DNA of 64,000 nt from Ashinkailepas kermadecensis (Eukaryota; Arthropoda; Thecostraca; Neolepadidae): the NCBI GenBank assembly GCA_034440615.1, contig JAOTOM010004825.1, positions 1 to 64,000 on the forward strand. The letters are read 5' to 3'. This document shows positions 1-11,724 of this stretch, piece by piece. Below the pieces are notes generated by a model. It had not been told where the DNA came from. It searched no databases and worked only from the letters and a program-made list of their open reading frames with translations. The stretch's first letter is position 1. The number at the start of each line of letters is the position of its first letter. The translations under genes were made by a program, and so were the position numbers.

Positions 1-190
1 GCACTAGCATTCTCTTTGATTATTTGTCCATGCCTCAGCTTTAGTTGCGGAGTGCTTTTTCAAACAAAATGGACGTTTTCGAGCGGCTGTTCGCTCACGA
101 CCCATCATATTGCAGGGTATCGACTTAGTTCCCGGGATCATGTGTAATGAGGACTTCACTATCGCGACTAAGCCGATCTGTTTCTGCCAG

Positions 191-317
191 GTGCTATCGC
201 TCAACACCAACATCTACTACCGATCAAACAGCCATCTCGCCCAAGGAGCCCGATCCCGGCCAACAGCTCGGATGCCTCCGTCACCAGCTTAAGAATGCGC
301 GCACCGAAGGATACAAG
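191..317 (+). CDS. SMPDL3-like exon with internal frameshift
   Basis: The exon follows a TTTCTGCCAG acceptor and ends at AAG|GTCAGC. It begins in the frame reading VLSLNTNIYYRSNSHLA and continues in another frame as DPGQQLGCLRHQLKNARTEG, both well-known family stretches. The frame changes around 240-255, equivalent to loss of one base. It encodes the segment before the catalytic AHxxPG loop. Confidence 0.7.
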
Positions 318-2536
318 GTCAGCGCTCACAGTCGCGTCATATTTTATCCCAACATCGCAACCTGCCCGTCCTTCAATGACTCGAAGTATTAGTGTAAACT
401 TCCTGTGCTACAGACCGCCACCTGAGCGATTTAGGGAACGTTGGCTATACCGTATGAAGTTGTGCTCTTGAGAATTGTTTTTTTGGGCACGTGCTGACCC
501 GTTGTCATCTCCTCACATCTACTGATAGGCGGCCAGTGTGATGCCGTTCGCTCGATGGCTCCTATGTTCTGAATTGTGCGCACCTTCAGGAGTGGGTGGT
601 AGAAAATGACAGCTACTCAGGTATTTTATATGTGGATGTGTATGCAAATGGAGTGCAAACGCTGGTATGCAGTGACCTGGCCTTTCTGTCTCCACTGGCT
701 GCCAATAGAGGGCAGTTGAGAGGTCGGCAGACTGCCTGCCGCAACAGTGACACTAACCAATCGTACGCAGCACTGTAGCCCTTAGCCAATGTCGTGACTC
801 CGCCTCGTCCAGCGCCACCTAGTGGCGCCTTATGCTGGCAGCAAATGCCCCACCTGAGCGCTGTCGTGCCCGGGGTCACGATGTGCGACCCGGCGTTCGT
901 CAGGTGGTGATCGCCGCACACATCGCGCCCGGCTACTTCGAGCGCAACACCGACCTGCCGTCTGTGTTCAGCTTCTGGCAACGAGGCGCTGATCGGTCTG
1001 TTGAGTGCGTATCATGACGTCATCATGGCGCAGGTGACGCCCGCCCACACGGACAGCTTCCGTGTGCTCGGCGAAATGATTGATGGTGAGTGTTAGGCGA
1101 AGGCGAGCCTATGATTCCGCTCCGCCCAAGTCACTGCGGTATCGTTGGGATCGGAGCGATGTGTTTGTGATTAAGTCGTAGCCCCTTGGTGTCGGTAAAG
1201 TTCAGCATTGTGTGACCTCAACCTGAAATGTGTTAGTATGTATTGCCTCTTAGCCATTTACTAATCGTTGGGCATGCGTATTTGGTCGTCATAAATATAT
1301 GTAGTGATGTATAATGCCAAGGTGGTCCTCCGTTATATACCCTTTTAGCGCTGGAACTTGCGATTCGTAGCATCGTGGTCTCTTTGGTAACGTACCCCAA
1401 TCCGTTCAGATACAACCCAGCCCAGTCCATTCAAACCCAATCTAGTCCAGTTCACTTAGCCCAACGAAACGAAACCAAACCAAACCAAACCAAACCAAAC
1501 CCAGTCCAGTCCAGTCCAACCCAGTCCAGTCCAACCCAGTCCAGTCCAACCCAACCCAGTCCAGTCCAGCCCAGTTAAGCCCGGGCCAATCCAGCCTTGC
1601 CCACCAGCTCAATCCAGCACAGCACAGCACAGCACAGCACAGCACAGCACAGCACAGCACAGCACAGCACAGCACAGCACAGCACAGCACAGCACAGCAC
1701 AGCACAGCACAGCACAGTCCAGTCCAGTCCAGTCCAGTCCAGTCCAGTCCCACCCAACCTACCCGTCTTCGGCTGGCGGCCATGGCATCCGGTGACGTGA
1801 TGTGTGGTGATAGTGATGTAAATTATTACGATACTGATGACCGACTACTGACGATGACAACAACGATGTGGCCGCAGACGAGCTGCAGATACAGTCTGCG
1901 CTGTTCCTGGCGCCGTCTGTGACGCCGTGGGTGCCGGGCGCCGGCACCAACCCGGGCGTGCGCCTCTACACGTACTCGGCCGGCGCGCTCGCCGACTACA
2001 GCCAGCACGTGCTCAACCTGACGGCGTCGAACGCGGCCGGCGCCGCCCAGTGGCGCCACCTGTACAGCGCCTCCGACACGTACGGGCTGGCCGACTTGAG
2101 CGCGGCCAGCATGGCGGATCTGTACGGGCGGCTGGTGGCCAACGCGACGCTGTTCCAGACCTACTACCTGCTGAACACGGGCGGCCACGTGGCGGGCGCG
2201 TGCCACCTGGCCTGCCGCCGCTCGCAGCTGTGCGCCATCGGCCACCTGACCGAGCGCGCCATGGCCGCCTGCCTCAACTCGGTGACGGCCGACGCCGTGC
2301 TGGCGGGCGAGATGCTGGCGCACGGGCCGGCGGTGGGCGGCGCCGCGCCGGCCGCGGCGGCCGCCGCCGCCAGCACCCACTACGCCGCCATCGTGGTGGC
2401 CGTCGTCGCCAGCCTGGTGGTGCTCTCCGCGCTCGTGGTGTTCGTCGCGCTGCGCATGCGCAAGCGGCCCACCGTGCTGCGCAACGTGGCGTCGTTCGTA
2501 TCGGTCGGCAGCCAGGGCTACGAGACCATGACGTAG
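191..2536 (+). CDS. Acid sphingomyelinase-like phosphodiesterase (SMPDL3 family), 3' part; join(191..317, 904..1085, 1878..2536)
   Basis: Three consecutive exons match the metallophosphoesterase-type SMPDL3/ASM family, which hydrolyses phosphodiesters (nucleotides or lipids) outside the cell or in lysosomes. Landmarks in order are LNTNIYY, DPGQQLG, AAHIAPGYFERNTDLP, HTDSFRVL, LFLAPSVTPW, GTNPGVRLY and a Cys-rich tail. Donors (AAG|GTCAGC at 317, GATG|GTGAGT at 1085) and acceptors are good, and phases fit (0, then 1). A membrane helix and short basic tail close the protein, suggesting a surface-anchored type I enzyme. Upstream exons lie outside the window. Two exons need a frame change to follow the family, and the usual GHTHTD metal motif reads TPAHTD, so this copy may be a pseudogene or carry sequence errors. 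The family call is firm; activity is doubtful. Confidence 0.8.
904..1085 (+). CDS. SMPDL3-like exon with AHIAPG loop; frameshift and altered metal motif
   Basis: The exon follows GTTCGTCAG and starts in phase 0 with VVIAAHIAPGYFERNTDLP. The family sequence then continues in a second frame as NEALIGLLSAYHDVIMAQ, so a frame change sits near 970-985. The next motif reads TPAHTDSFRVL where active members have GHTHTDSFR, so the first His and the Gly of the metal site are missing in this reading. The donor is GATG|GTGAGT. Confidence 0.7.
1406..1757. repeat. Pentanucleotide array (CCAGT/CCAAC/CCAAA and CAGCA)
   Basis: About 350 bases are built of 5-bp words. The flanks mix CCAGT, CCAAC and AACCA, and the core (about 1614-1716) is nearly pure CAGCA in roughly 20 copies. 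It lies in the last SMPDL3-like intron, about 120 bases before the acceptor. All six frames stay open here because the unit is 5 bp, so long frames in it are not genes. Confidence 0.95.
1878..2536 (+). CDS. SMPDL3-like terminal coding exon with transmembrane anchor
   Basis: This is an open frame from the GCCGCAG acceptor (phase 1, matching the previous donor) to TAG at 2534-2536. It carries LFLAPSVTPW and GTNPGVRLYTY, then the C-terminal domain with paired cysteines (GACHLACRRSQLCAIG, MAACLNS) typical of the ASM/SMPDL group. A low-complexity Ala/Gly stretch precedes a hydrophobic helix at about 2380-2450 (IVVAVVASLVVLSALVVFVA), followed by a basic stop-transfer RMRKRP and a short cytoplasmic tail ending YETMT. 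This exon shows no disruption. An acceptor at 1888 is possible but gives the wrong phase. Confidence 0.82.
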
Positions 2537-5500
2537 GCGCTGCTGGCGTGGCCCGGCGACGGACAAAGGCTTTGCTGGTTGGTGGCGTCGCCGGCGCCGG
2601 TAGGGGAACGTAGCGGCCTAGAGGCCGTCAGGCAGCTGCGCAGTTCTTGCCCCGCGGACCGGTGTGTAGAATGTGGTGTCGCTCCTTTGGCCGTGCTGCT
2701 CACGCGGGACTGTCGCAGGGGCGCGTTCGGTGGTGGACTGACCTGCGACGACCTCTGTCTCGCAGGGGCGTGTTCGGGGGTGGACTGACCTGCGGTGAGC
2801 TCCGTCTCGCGGTGCAGCGCTCGGTCTGCTCTGTGTGTCCGCCCGCCCTGTGTAGTAGTTTCAGGCTGTGTGATATGGTGCTGTAGTGCGGCGACCCGTG
2901 TGCGGGGTAGCGGCCGACTTTCACCGAATGGCGTACAATCTGGCGGCCGAGTGGTGTGGACCTACTGTTGCCGGGGGATTTGAGGGGATTTGCGCAGATG
3001 TTGGCCCTCCTGCCAGCTGGATCACTGTTTATCGGAGTAGCAGCGCCGTTCTGTGGGTGCATAGTCAATCTGCTCGTTTTACTGAAGACGTTTTCAAACT
3101 TAAAGTACTTATGTGTATATGGGGATGTGCGAGGTGTGTTGGTGAGCGGTCTCGCCCAGCCGTTTTGGCATGAACAGTGCGATGGAGGTTGGCGTTTCTA
3201 CTCCTGGTGTTGTCTTCGTGTCCCTGTTGCGTGCCGACCACTGGATGTGCCAAGTGCCAGACGCCGTCTAGTGTTCACCGGCTGCATTTCAGGTGATCCA
3301 TTGGCATCCTCCGTCGGCACCCAATCGTCAATCTTCACCGCTCAAATTGCTATTGCCGGCCTGCCCGCGACCTGACGTTGCCGCTGCACTGCTCACCGCT
3401 TGGTGTGGACATGTCGCGGCTTGTCCGGCAATCGCCGGCTGTACCTCGGCTCTGCTGTGTGTGCTGCTGTGATTGTAGCGCTGCTCTGCTGTGTGTGCTG
3501 CTGTGGCTGTACCTCTGCTGGAGTCTGGTGAGGTGTACTGCCGGCCGGGTGTAGTGGCACGGTCCAGTGGACGCGTCACCCTGCTGTGCGCTCGCACGGG
3601 CCGGGGTCGGGTCAGGTGTGTAGCCAGCCGCTCACGTGACCACAGCACACACAGCAGGTCCCCGGCGTGGTGCTGGTAGCCACTTCAGCGCCGTTTCACG
3701 CTCGTGACAGTATGGTGGTGAAGTTACCGGAATTGCTGGTGTTGCGCACGTCTCTTCACGATCAGCGCTGCTTGACGGCCGTGCAGGCATTGGCGGTCGT
3801 GTCCGGTGAGAGTGTGTCTGTTGTGGTGTCACTTGTCTTTCCCGCGGGCGATGATCAATGCGGCCGATTCGCATGGCCGCTGGCACCGATGTTGACCTCC
3901 CGATGAACAGACCCGGTCGACATTCGTGACCGGTATGCCGGGGCGCTGCCACCTGCGTTGCCGACGGCGGGGCTGGGCGCCGAAGGACCCTGTAGTTGGC
4001 GCGCCCTCAAACCCAAATAGTCAGCCTGGCGCGCCGGCCTCGGCACCGTGGCAGCTGAAGGCGAGCTGGAGGATTGCCCGGCTGGTGTCGCTGTCAGTTG
4101 TTGCTTGCCTGCTGCCGGCCTGACTGCGTCGGATGCTTTTTCGCTCGGGACGGTCCCCAGTTGATCAGTCCCCCACCCCGACTGGGGCGGTATCTAGTTG
4201 ATCAGACTCCTGATTGAGCCTGGTCCCCAGCTGCCGAAGTACACCGACTGGGGCGGCCGCACAAGTGCGCTGCACTCTCCGGGACGAACTAGTCTGCCGG
4301 CGTTACCTCGCGGCCACTCTGTACGTGTGTATACAGATGCCGCCAATACAGGTGAACGCCGGACGTCGTGGCTGATGACACTGGTCCGGCCCACGCTCAC
4401 TGGCCGGTCAGCTGACATGCGCGGGAGCACCACGTCCGGCCATCACGTGTCGATCTCCCAACACAGTCTGTCGGAACCCGTCCGTGTGGACCGACGCGCA
4501 TCACCGGCGGTCTTGACTCATTGAAACGCGTCAACATACAGAGCTGCCTTCGACAGATCGAGAAATACCCCGGTTACTTTTTTTTTAACGAAATCGTTAT
4601 AGTCGGCCCTTTTGACCACAATGACCCCTGTTGGTCACATGTTTGAACTTGGCTTCGTGCAATATGCATAGCTATGTTCGGGTTGTCTGAAAGTACCACA
4701 GACGATTTTGAACGAAGTCGAAGACTTTTTTTGACCTTAGATGATCTCTGTCGGTCTCAAATTTGAATGTGGATCGGCGCAACATGCGTAACTGTGTTCG
4801 TCTTATCCAGAACTATCAATGCGACCATTCTGAACGAAATCGTGATAGTTTGCCCTCGAATCAGAATGCGAATACGAGCTGTTTTGATGCACGTTCAAAC
4901 TTTATCGCTTGTGATTGGTCTCAAACCTGAATGGATGAGTCAGGTGTGGCATTCCCTATGCTTTTGGTATGGTCCGGATCCCACCATCTTTGCTTTCACC
5001 GCACCAACTTCTTGCTGTCTGAACGTGGGACCTTATTGGGTGGGCCCCATCAATAAAATTGTATTTCTCTAGTTCTGATCTCCATGCATTAGGTCCCACC
5101 AATGGTTCTCAAGTTTCTTCACCCACGGGATGAACGGTAGGTGGAGAAGAAGATCCACTCATTTTGCCAACTGAGCATTCATTGGGCGTCGCACATAAAA
5201 ACGGCAAGCTGTATTTCAAGGAGCAGCGACACACTAAGGAAAGATTGTGTGGTAACAAGGGAATCATTAGGCTTAGGCGTGGGCTGAACAACCCACGCCT
5301 TTATATTATTTAGAGGGAAATAAGATAGAGATCACACTAACACAATACATGGAATGGATCGCATTGATCATGGCCCAGCAAGTAAAGAAGCAATTGAAAG
5401 TCATACAAAACAGCTTTTTTTAGCATGTCATGTATTTATGCACACACGGATAAATGGCCTCTATGTAAGCCCATGTGGGCTATGCATCTCATTACCCACC

Positions 5501-5762
5501 TGGAAGTCATTCAGATACCTGACATTCCTGGGGCTGTCTCAGGGATGCCAGGTATCTAACTTATTACTAAGTAGGTAAATCGCACATTGCATAATTAAAT
5601 ATACATATATATGACGCCATCCTTCATTTTATAACTTCAGGCGTTGCGAGACCTAGCTACCTAATAATCCGCCACCGCCCTTAATCGAATACTTTGCAGG
5701 TGAGTTTTGCCACCTGCAGTGCCGTCTTTCAGAAGTCCAAGCCGATTAATTAAAATGTCAAC
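2537..5762. other. 3' flank of the SMPDL3-like gene; no gene recognised
   Basis: I recognise no coding region. The first 2 kb are GC-rich with short local duplications: a 48-bp unit twice at 2713-2808, CTGCTGTGTGTG words at 3450-3520, and a palindromic CCAGTTGATCAG / CCGACTGGGGCGG cluster at 4150-4255. An AATAAA at 5052-5057 could be a polyadenylation signal but is far from the stop codon. Confidence 0.5.
4585..4960. repeat. Degenerate tandem repeat, period about 122 bp
   Basis: The phrase AACGAAATCGTTATAGT at about 4589 recurs in variant form near 4711 and 4834, each followed by a GGTCTCAAATTTGAAT-like phrase. This gives about three diverged copies spaced about 122 bp apart. Confidence 0.6.
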
Positions 5763-5959
5763 CAGTGGCTTAGCTAGGATTTTCCTAAGGGAACCGACCT
5801 CCCCCCCCCCCAAAAAAAAAAAAAAATGTGAAGAAAGGGAGAAGCTTTCTGCACGCAAAGCGCACGGAAAATTTGGGATTATAAGTGGTGAAAGTTCCAT
5901 AATTTTTCGTTTGATATAGTGAATCATTGGTTGCAAAGGGGGTCTTGGCTGCGCCTATT
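5763..5959 (+). mobile_element. hAT-like MITE with 8-bp target duplication
   Basis: The left end is CAGTGGCTTAGCTAGG and the right end is the complement of a GGCGCAGCCAAGACC-like end. The flanks ATGTCAAC (5755-5762) and ATATCAAC (5960-5967) match at 7 of 8 positions, as expected for hAT insertion. A poly-C/poly-A run lies inside. Related copies occur near 21,461 (+) and up to 32,722 (-), sharing the TTTCCTAAGG arm and a GAAAGCTTTC core. No transposase is present. Confidence 0.65.
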
Positions 5960-5967
5960 ATATCAAC

Positions 5968-6892
5968 TCTCGGTACTTGGACACTGCACAGCTGCGTGGA
6001 GTGGACAGCATAGGTGTTGTTTTATGAAATAAATAAAAAATTGGGGGGGGGCAAAATGCTGCAGGATTGATGTAGGAATAAGATGGGCCTGTTACACGTG
6101 AGCCGGGGAGGGGGAGGTGCAATCCGCCCTGTTGTGTTTTTCTGGCGTTATCTCATAAACGGGCGGCGATATCGTACTGCAATCTTGTGACTGTAAAAAA
6201 TCGATGAGCGCATCCTTCGAACAAAAATCGAAGTCCGTTAGCACATAGAAATTGCGGGGATGCCAAATAGACCGACCGGGCGCCGGCTGCTGAGCGTCCA
6301 AGGCCACAGCGGCTTCTTCGGCGCGGTGTATCGACCGAACTCGACCTCATTTAACCCTGAAGACATTAATTTAGGGCCATGGCATTTGTACTGAAATGAG
6401 TTCACAACATCCGTAATCCATTCTCCAAATTGTGTGCTTATGGCTTCAGTAATTTCCGAAATCTTATGGTCAGTGGCCGACCCCCCCCTTCTATGCGTGG
6501 TATGTGAGGGGCCCTGCGGCCCGCGTGTTATTCGACCCTGTCCCCAATTATGTTTACATGCTAGATTTAGGCTACCTAATTTGCCGATAGAAAGAATTTG
6601 CAAATGATGTGATGCTAAAGATTAAGATAAAAATACAACCATACGTCTAGAACACCAGGTTATCACTTCAGGGGTAGGAAATTGTCCAACTCAATTGAAA
6701 GCCCAACAAAAGCAAGTGAAAAGTGAATGCAATTTTCGTAATGTTCCGTTATATCTGTGCGCAAGAGTTCACTAGCCACGTTTCCTCCGTTGCTCATATT
6801 TCAATGAGCAAAGCTACCTTACAATCTACGAGCCCACCCACACACACATGCGTGATGACAAACTCTTAATATATTATTAATGCTAATGTAGC
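5968..6892. other. No gene recognised
   Basis: This is AT-rich sequence with a G run near 6043 and a minus-strand frame (6238-6603) that resembles nothing I know. It ends where the gypsy element begins abruptly. Confidence 0.4.
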
Positions 6893-7618
6893 CAGCCTGC
6901 AATGGCTCATGAACTTCAAGCAGCCTTCCGGCATGCTCGCTCGTTGGTTTGAGATCTTGTCCGAGTTTGATTATGAGATAGTGTTTCGCCCGGGTGTGCA
7001 GAATCCGGTGGCGGACGCGCTGAGTAGGCGTCCGGCAGACAGTGGATGCGGAGCACAGACCGGCAAAGTAGCTGAGTCAGTTCGCGAGGTGGATGCTTCC
7101 TCCTCGTCCTTGAGTTATCTGCGACAGGAACAGGATAAGGACCCTAGCATAAGTGAAATTGGGAAATATTTGTCGGCTGGAGTTAAGCCGCGACGAACCA
7201 CGGTGTCAGGTTCCTCTAGGCCACTGTTTAAGCAGTGGAGACGACTGCAGTTGATTGATGGCATTTTGTATCGAATGTACAAGCCACGCGCTGGTGAGAG
7301 CGAGCGGTTGCAGCTGGTGGTTCCAAGGCAGCTGGTGCCGGGAGTACTAACCTCGCTTCATGCTGGTCCAACAGGAGGACATTTTGGGGCCGAGAAATTG
7401 TTGGCCCATGCGATGATTCGGTTCTGGTGGAGTCAGATGTCGGCTGAAACCGAGGAGTTTTGTCGCAAGTGCCAGAAGTGCACCTTACACAGTCAACCGA
7501 TCCCGCGGCCACGTGCATCCCTTGGTGAGCTCTACTCAGATGAACCTTTTGATACGGTTTCCATTGACCGGTCTGCCGATTACCGGAAGCGGGAACAAGC
7601 ATCTGTTGGTTGTGTGTG
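6893..7618 (+). pseudogene. Gypsy pol fragment: RNase H end and integrase zinc finger
   Basis: The fragment encodes the end of RNase H and the linker with ADALSRRP. The HHCC finger follows: His residues in HAGPTGGHFG, then CRKCQKC about 30 residues later. After FDTVSID the frame departs from the family and stops at 7617. There is no 5' start because the element is truncated. Confidence 0.9.
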
Positions 7619-8772
7619 ATCACTTCACCCGCTGGTGTGAGGTGTATCCTCTTCCGGATATGAAAGCGACGACAGTGGCGACGACCATTGTGAACGAGTT
7701 TGTCGCTCGGTTCGGCTGTCCACGGCGCTTGCACTCCGATTGCGCCGCGAATTTTGTAGGGTCAGTCATGACGGAAACCTGCCGTATCCTCGGCATTGAA
7801 AAATCACGGATCTCCGCGTACCACCCCGAAGGTAACTCAAAGGTAGAAAGGATAATGCGGACTATCATCACGATGTTGGCGAGATATCTAGATGACAATA
7901 ATTCGGAATGGGATGTTCATCTGCCGCTGTTGATGCTCGGGTATCCGTCCCAGGTGCATTCGTCGCTCGGCTATTCGCCCTACTTTCTCATGTTCGCTCG
8001 AGTGCCCCGGCTCCCAGCGGAAGCGAATCTGCACGCGCCTACGGTGGCGAAATCTCGGACGGTGTCCGAGTACGTGGACAACCTGTGTACCAGTCTGCGC
8101 AAAGCGAGAGAGTTTGGGATCGCTGCGTCGAATAGGCGACACGCGCGCAACAAGAGAGCCTACGAAAAGAAGCTGAGCGAGCATACCTTTCAGGCTGGTG
8201 ATCAGGTACTGTTGTATAAGAGTGTCGTGCCGAGAGGTCAGTATTATAAGTTTGTCCGCCCCTGGAAGCCGGCAACAGTCCTAAGCCGAGTGGGTGATGT
8301 AAATTATCGGATACGTCTGCACGGGAACAGAAAGACGATTCTAGTGCATCATAACAGACTGCAACCAACGACCGCTCAGGTGACCAGGGATGCAGTGCCT
8401 GGATGTGCAGCTGGTGTAACAGACACACCAGCAGGACGTGGCTTGAGTGTGGATGATGAGAGGCAGGGCGTCGGTGAGCCGCTCGCCCCGACGTCCGAGG
8501 TTGGGTCACCTGCACCACCCATTCGATGTGGCATATTCCGACCTGGCGTGCTGGAATCTGGAGGCGAAGGGGGTTCACATCCTTCCTCCGGAAGCACCGC
8601 TCTCGGAACTCGCGTCGTTGGGGAAAGTGGGGATCTCGGCGCGGATGCGTTAGTGGATGGGCGGTTTGTTTCGGGTCTACACCACATTGTGAAACTGTGT
8701 AATGTCTGTGCGGATTGTGGAACGCTTCAGTCGTTTGGGCGCCTATGGCGAGTGCTAGATGCCTTGTGCTGA
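7560..8772 (+). pseudogene. Gypsy integrase core and C-terminal module
   Basis: The frame resumes family sequence at LTGLPITGSGNKHLLVVCDH. The three catalytic acids are visible: Asp in VCDHFTRW, Asp in HSDCAANF, and Glu in EGNSKVERI. A basic region (NRRHARNKRAYEKK) and a GPY/F-like module with HHNRLQP follow, then an acidic/Pro-rich tail to the stop at 8770-8772. The core looks intact apart from the upstream frame change. Confidence 0.9.
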
Positions 8773-9330
8773 AATCTAGTGCGTACCCTATTAAGACTTG
8801 CGACGGTCTTGCGCAGTCGTGACATCAGTCTTTGTGTTGCGGATAAACCCGTTGCCATGCTGCTGACGACCACTTGTGACGATGGTTCGAACAGCGTGGC
8901 GATACATCGTGTGCCATTTCGCTCCGGTGTCATGTCTAGGTCATGTGCGTTGAGTGCGTGTGCACTCCTTTTTTCAAGGTTTATAGAGTGTAGACGGGTG
9001 ACGTCATGGTCCCGCGCGTCGCCAAGGCGACGCGTGCCTTCCGATTGGCTTGTTGCTTTCGCGCCAAAAGATCCCCGGCCGCGGGAGGGTGAGAATAAAG
9101 CTGACGGTGACCGGACGTGCGGTCCGCCCGTGCGGGTTGGACTTGAAACCTGTCATGCGTGTTTGCGGTTCGGACCCGGCGACTGCATTGTTCGGACCCA
9201 GCGACTACATTAACATTTGTGGGCAAGACACCTATAAATGCACGCAGATTGGGAATCAAGGCTCCGGTCATGCCAACATGCATTACACAGACTGAGACAG
9301 TGGAGCGGACTGCGTTCGGACATTCAATAT
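8773..9330 (+). promoter_or_regulatory. Possible 3' LTR of the gypsy element with TATA box
   Basis: Sequence downstream of pol is GC-rich and contains CCTATAAATG at about 9230, a plausible LTR TATA box. No 5' LTR remains for comparison, so the LTR boundaries cannot be fixed. This is inferred from position only. Confidence 0.35.
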
Positions 9331-10904
9331 AAAATGTTGAGTTAGTATTTGTGGCTAGTGTTTGTTGTAAATCGATTTCTAGTCATATTTATGCTTTCTT
9401 TCTGGATGGCGAAAATAATGACAATATTTAATCGTTATCAATTGCACCTGCCAGTTAAATCTACCTGACACATCGTTTTCACCTAAGTTGATCTAATTGT
9501 CATCAGAAAAGAGGCCGAGTTCCAGATATCCACAAAATTCAAGCAAGGAAGGATAAGTGGGTTTTACTTTAGTATGTCTATCACTGCGCTCGCTCGTAAC
9601 GCTCGTTCACTTCTGAACAGCTAGTGTGAACATGTAAGGTGAACGCTACCTGAGGAACGTCTGTGAAATAATACGTGCTAAGTATGACGATATCTGGCAA
9701 TCTAAATCAAATCAGTCCCTTTCTGGCTTTCACATAGAAGTGGCTTGTCATGAAAATATTAAGGTGTGATGAATGTTGGAAAATTCCCTGATGAAGAAAA
9801 TAATACAACGCATCGGCCTTTAATAATCTCAGGGCACATAACACACAATTCAGAAGTATTTAGGAACGCGACCGTCATATCGCTGTCTCCCACCAACAGC
9901 CAGGCTGCAACACCAAGATGTACAAATGCGTGTGTGTGACCATGTCACACCCCTGTAACCGATCATATTACACCACTGTAACCTCAACCCTGTTACCAGC
10001 ATCAGCGCCCTACTGGGAAGGGTATACATAGGGTGGAATAAAGCAGCCGTCGTGAGCGATGTAAAAGTGATCTTGATCCATGTCTCGTAGCGTCTCTATA
10101 AACTGAAGTAGCAGAACAAATGTTGTCAATGTGGAATTTAGCCCCTCGTCACCAACGTCAAACGAAAACATTGCATATGCATGCTTGCTGCCTGTAGTAT
10201 CACAGACGCACACTTGCTACGTGGACTATCAATCTTTAAGTCGTACTGAGGGTGTGATACTACACAACTATCTAGGGAAAGAAGCCGGTACACATGGGCA
10301 GGGGGAAAGGCAATGCTGGGAACAAAAACTGGCCACATGCAAGCAAGCGTGGCTTCTGCGAATGAGAAGGCCGGAATAACAGCAGGTAAGTACAGTACAT
10401 GCCATCAAGTGTGCACCACTCTCTGTTTGGCTGTCTGATTCGCTGATATGGAATGAAGATGGGTCTAATTTGTCGCATACTAAGTGCACTGCATGTGCAA
10501 TATTTTGCTGCTTCTGCACTATATTGTAGTTATCTGTAGCTGTTCTAAGAAGTACCCGTTTCTGGTGTCTCTCCATTTTATATGTCCTATATGTCTTGTA
10601 TAGTAAAATACGAATGCGTCACCACTCCCCAAGTAGGTACGTGCCTGCGAAATAGGCGAAGTAGTCGTCATATTCGAGTCACGGATAATATATAAGAAGG
10701 TGTTTTATCACACATGTAGACATAAATATATCGGAAAATAATTGTTCCCCATTATGAAGACTGGGCATCGGGTGATGAGTCATACACCATGTTGTAGCCC
10801 GGGGAAAAAGACGAGGATGTCCAAAAAGTAATTTTCAAAACTCAACATTTTAACGTCTGCAGCGCGGCGACCCTGCCAGCGCCGGGGCTTCTGCCATGGG
10901 CGCA
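9331..10904. other. No gene recognised
   Basis: This is mostly AT-rich unique-looking sequence. A minus-strand open frame of 67 codons at 10,010-10,213 has a mixed composition but no family resemblance or convincing splice context, so I do not call it. Confidence 0.4.
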
Positions 10905-11335
10905 TTCAGGAATTGTCATGGGGGCACTTGTCTGAAGGGGCGCCACTTCTTAGGAAGGGCGCCACTGCGAAAGTACTTGAAGGCAGCGGCGGATACAGGG
11001 TTGGCACTGAAGGACATGCCCCTATGGAAACTGGCGCCACTTCGGCCGTGAAAAGGTTCCACTCCGGGAAAGCTCGAGTGCATCCCCATCGAATTTTTAG
11101 CCAGAGGTGCCCCTCTCAGAGTAAAAAGCGTCCTTTCAATGTCCTCGAGTGTATCTCCCGCGAATCATTCAGCCAGAGGCGCTCCTTGGAAGGAAAAGGC
11201 CCATATTCAGTGTGTTTAAGTGAACCCCCTCGAATTTTTCAGCCAGAGGCGCACATTGGAAGGTAAAGGCGCCACTCCGGAAAGGCCCGAGTGCACCCCA
11301 CCCTTCATTTTTGTTTCAGCTAGAGGCGCCCCCCC
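10905..11335 (+). repeat. GC-rich dispersed repeat with internal subrepeats
   Basis: A phrase like GGCGCCACTCCGGGAAAGC, CTCGAGTGCA, CCCCTCGAATTTTT and CAGCCAGAGGCGC recurs about every 70 bases with variations. A close relative lies at 52,025-52,318 on the same strand, and an inverted relative follows immediately at 11,336-11,640. It is probably a transposon-derived family; no coding capacity is seen. Confidence 0.75.
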
Positions 11336-11640
11336 CCCCCCCCCCCCACTCCCCCAGAGACAAAGTTCCCCTCATGACAATTTCTGAACCCGCTCCTGCC
11401 TGAAGGAGTGTCTTTTCCTTCCGAGGGGAGCCTCTGGCAGAAAAAAAGGTAGGGGAGTCCATTCGGGCACACTGAAGAGGCGCCTTTTTCTCTCGTGTGG
11501 GGGGGGGGCGCTCTTGACGAAAATAAAAGGGGGGGGGGGGTACCCGAGCCTTCCCGGAGGGACGCCTTTTCCCGGCCGGAGGAACGGCCACCTTCCATGG
11601 GGAGGCACATGCCCCCAGTTCTCTCCCCCTTGTAATTGCT
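11336..11640 (-). repeat. Inverted copy of the same GC-rich repeat
   Basis: Read on the minus strand this stretch repeats the family phrases (CTCCGGGAAGGCTCGG, GCCAGAGGC, GGAAGGAAAAG). It forms a tail-to-tail pair with 10,905-11,335 around a long poly-C run at about 11,330-11,347. Long C and G homopolymers mark each junction. Confidence 0.7.
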
Positions 11641-11724
11641 CCTGACTCCTGCACTTGTAAGCCAGCAGCTGGCCGCATTCAAGCTATCAGTTTTATCTTT
11701 CTTCCGGAAAAGACAGACCTCTAG

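Larger units (their letters stand above)
6893..8772 (+). mobile_element. Ty3/gypsy LTR retrotransposon, 5'-truncated pol remnant
   Basis: The sequence enters abruptly in the RNase H C-terminal region (ASLQWLMNFKQPSGMLARW, then RPGVQNPVADALSRRP). It continues through an integrase zinc-binding HHCC domain, the integrase core and a GPY/F-like module (KFVRPWKPATVLSRVGDVNY). Gag, protease and most of reverse transcriptase are missing. A frame change near 7560-7590 separates the zinc finger from the core. The order is normal for Ty3/gypsy pol, but this copy cannot be autonomous. Confidence 0.93.
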
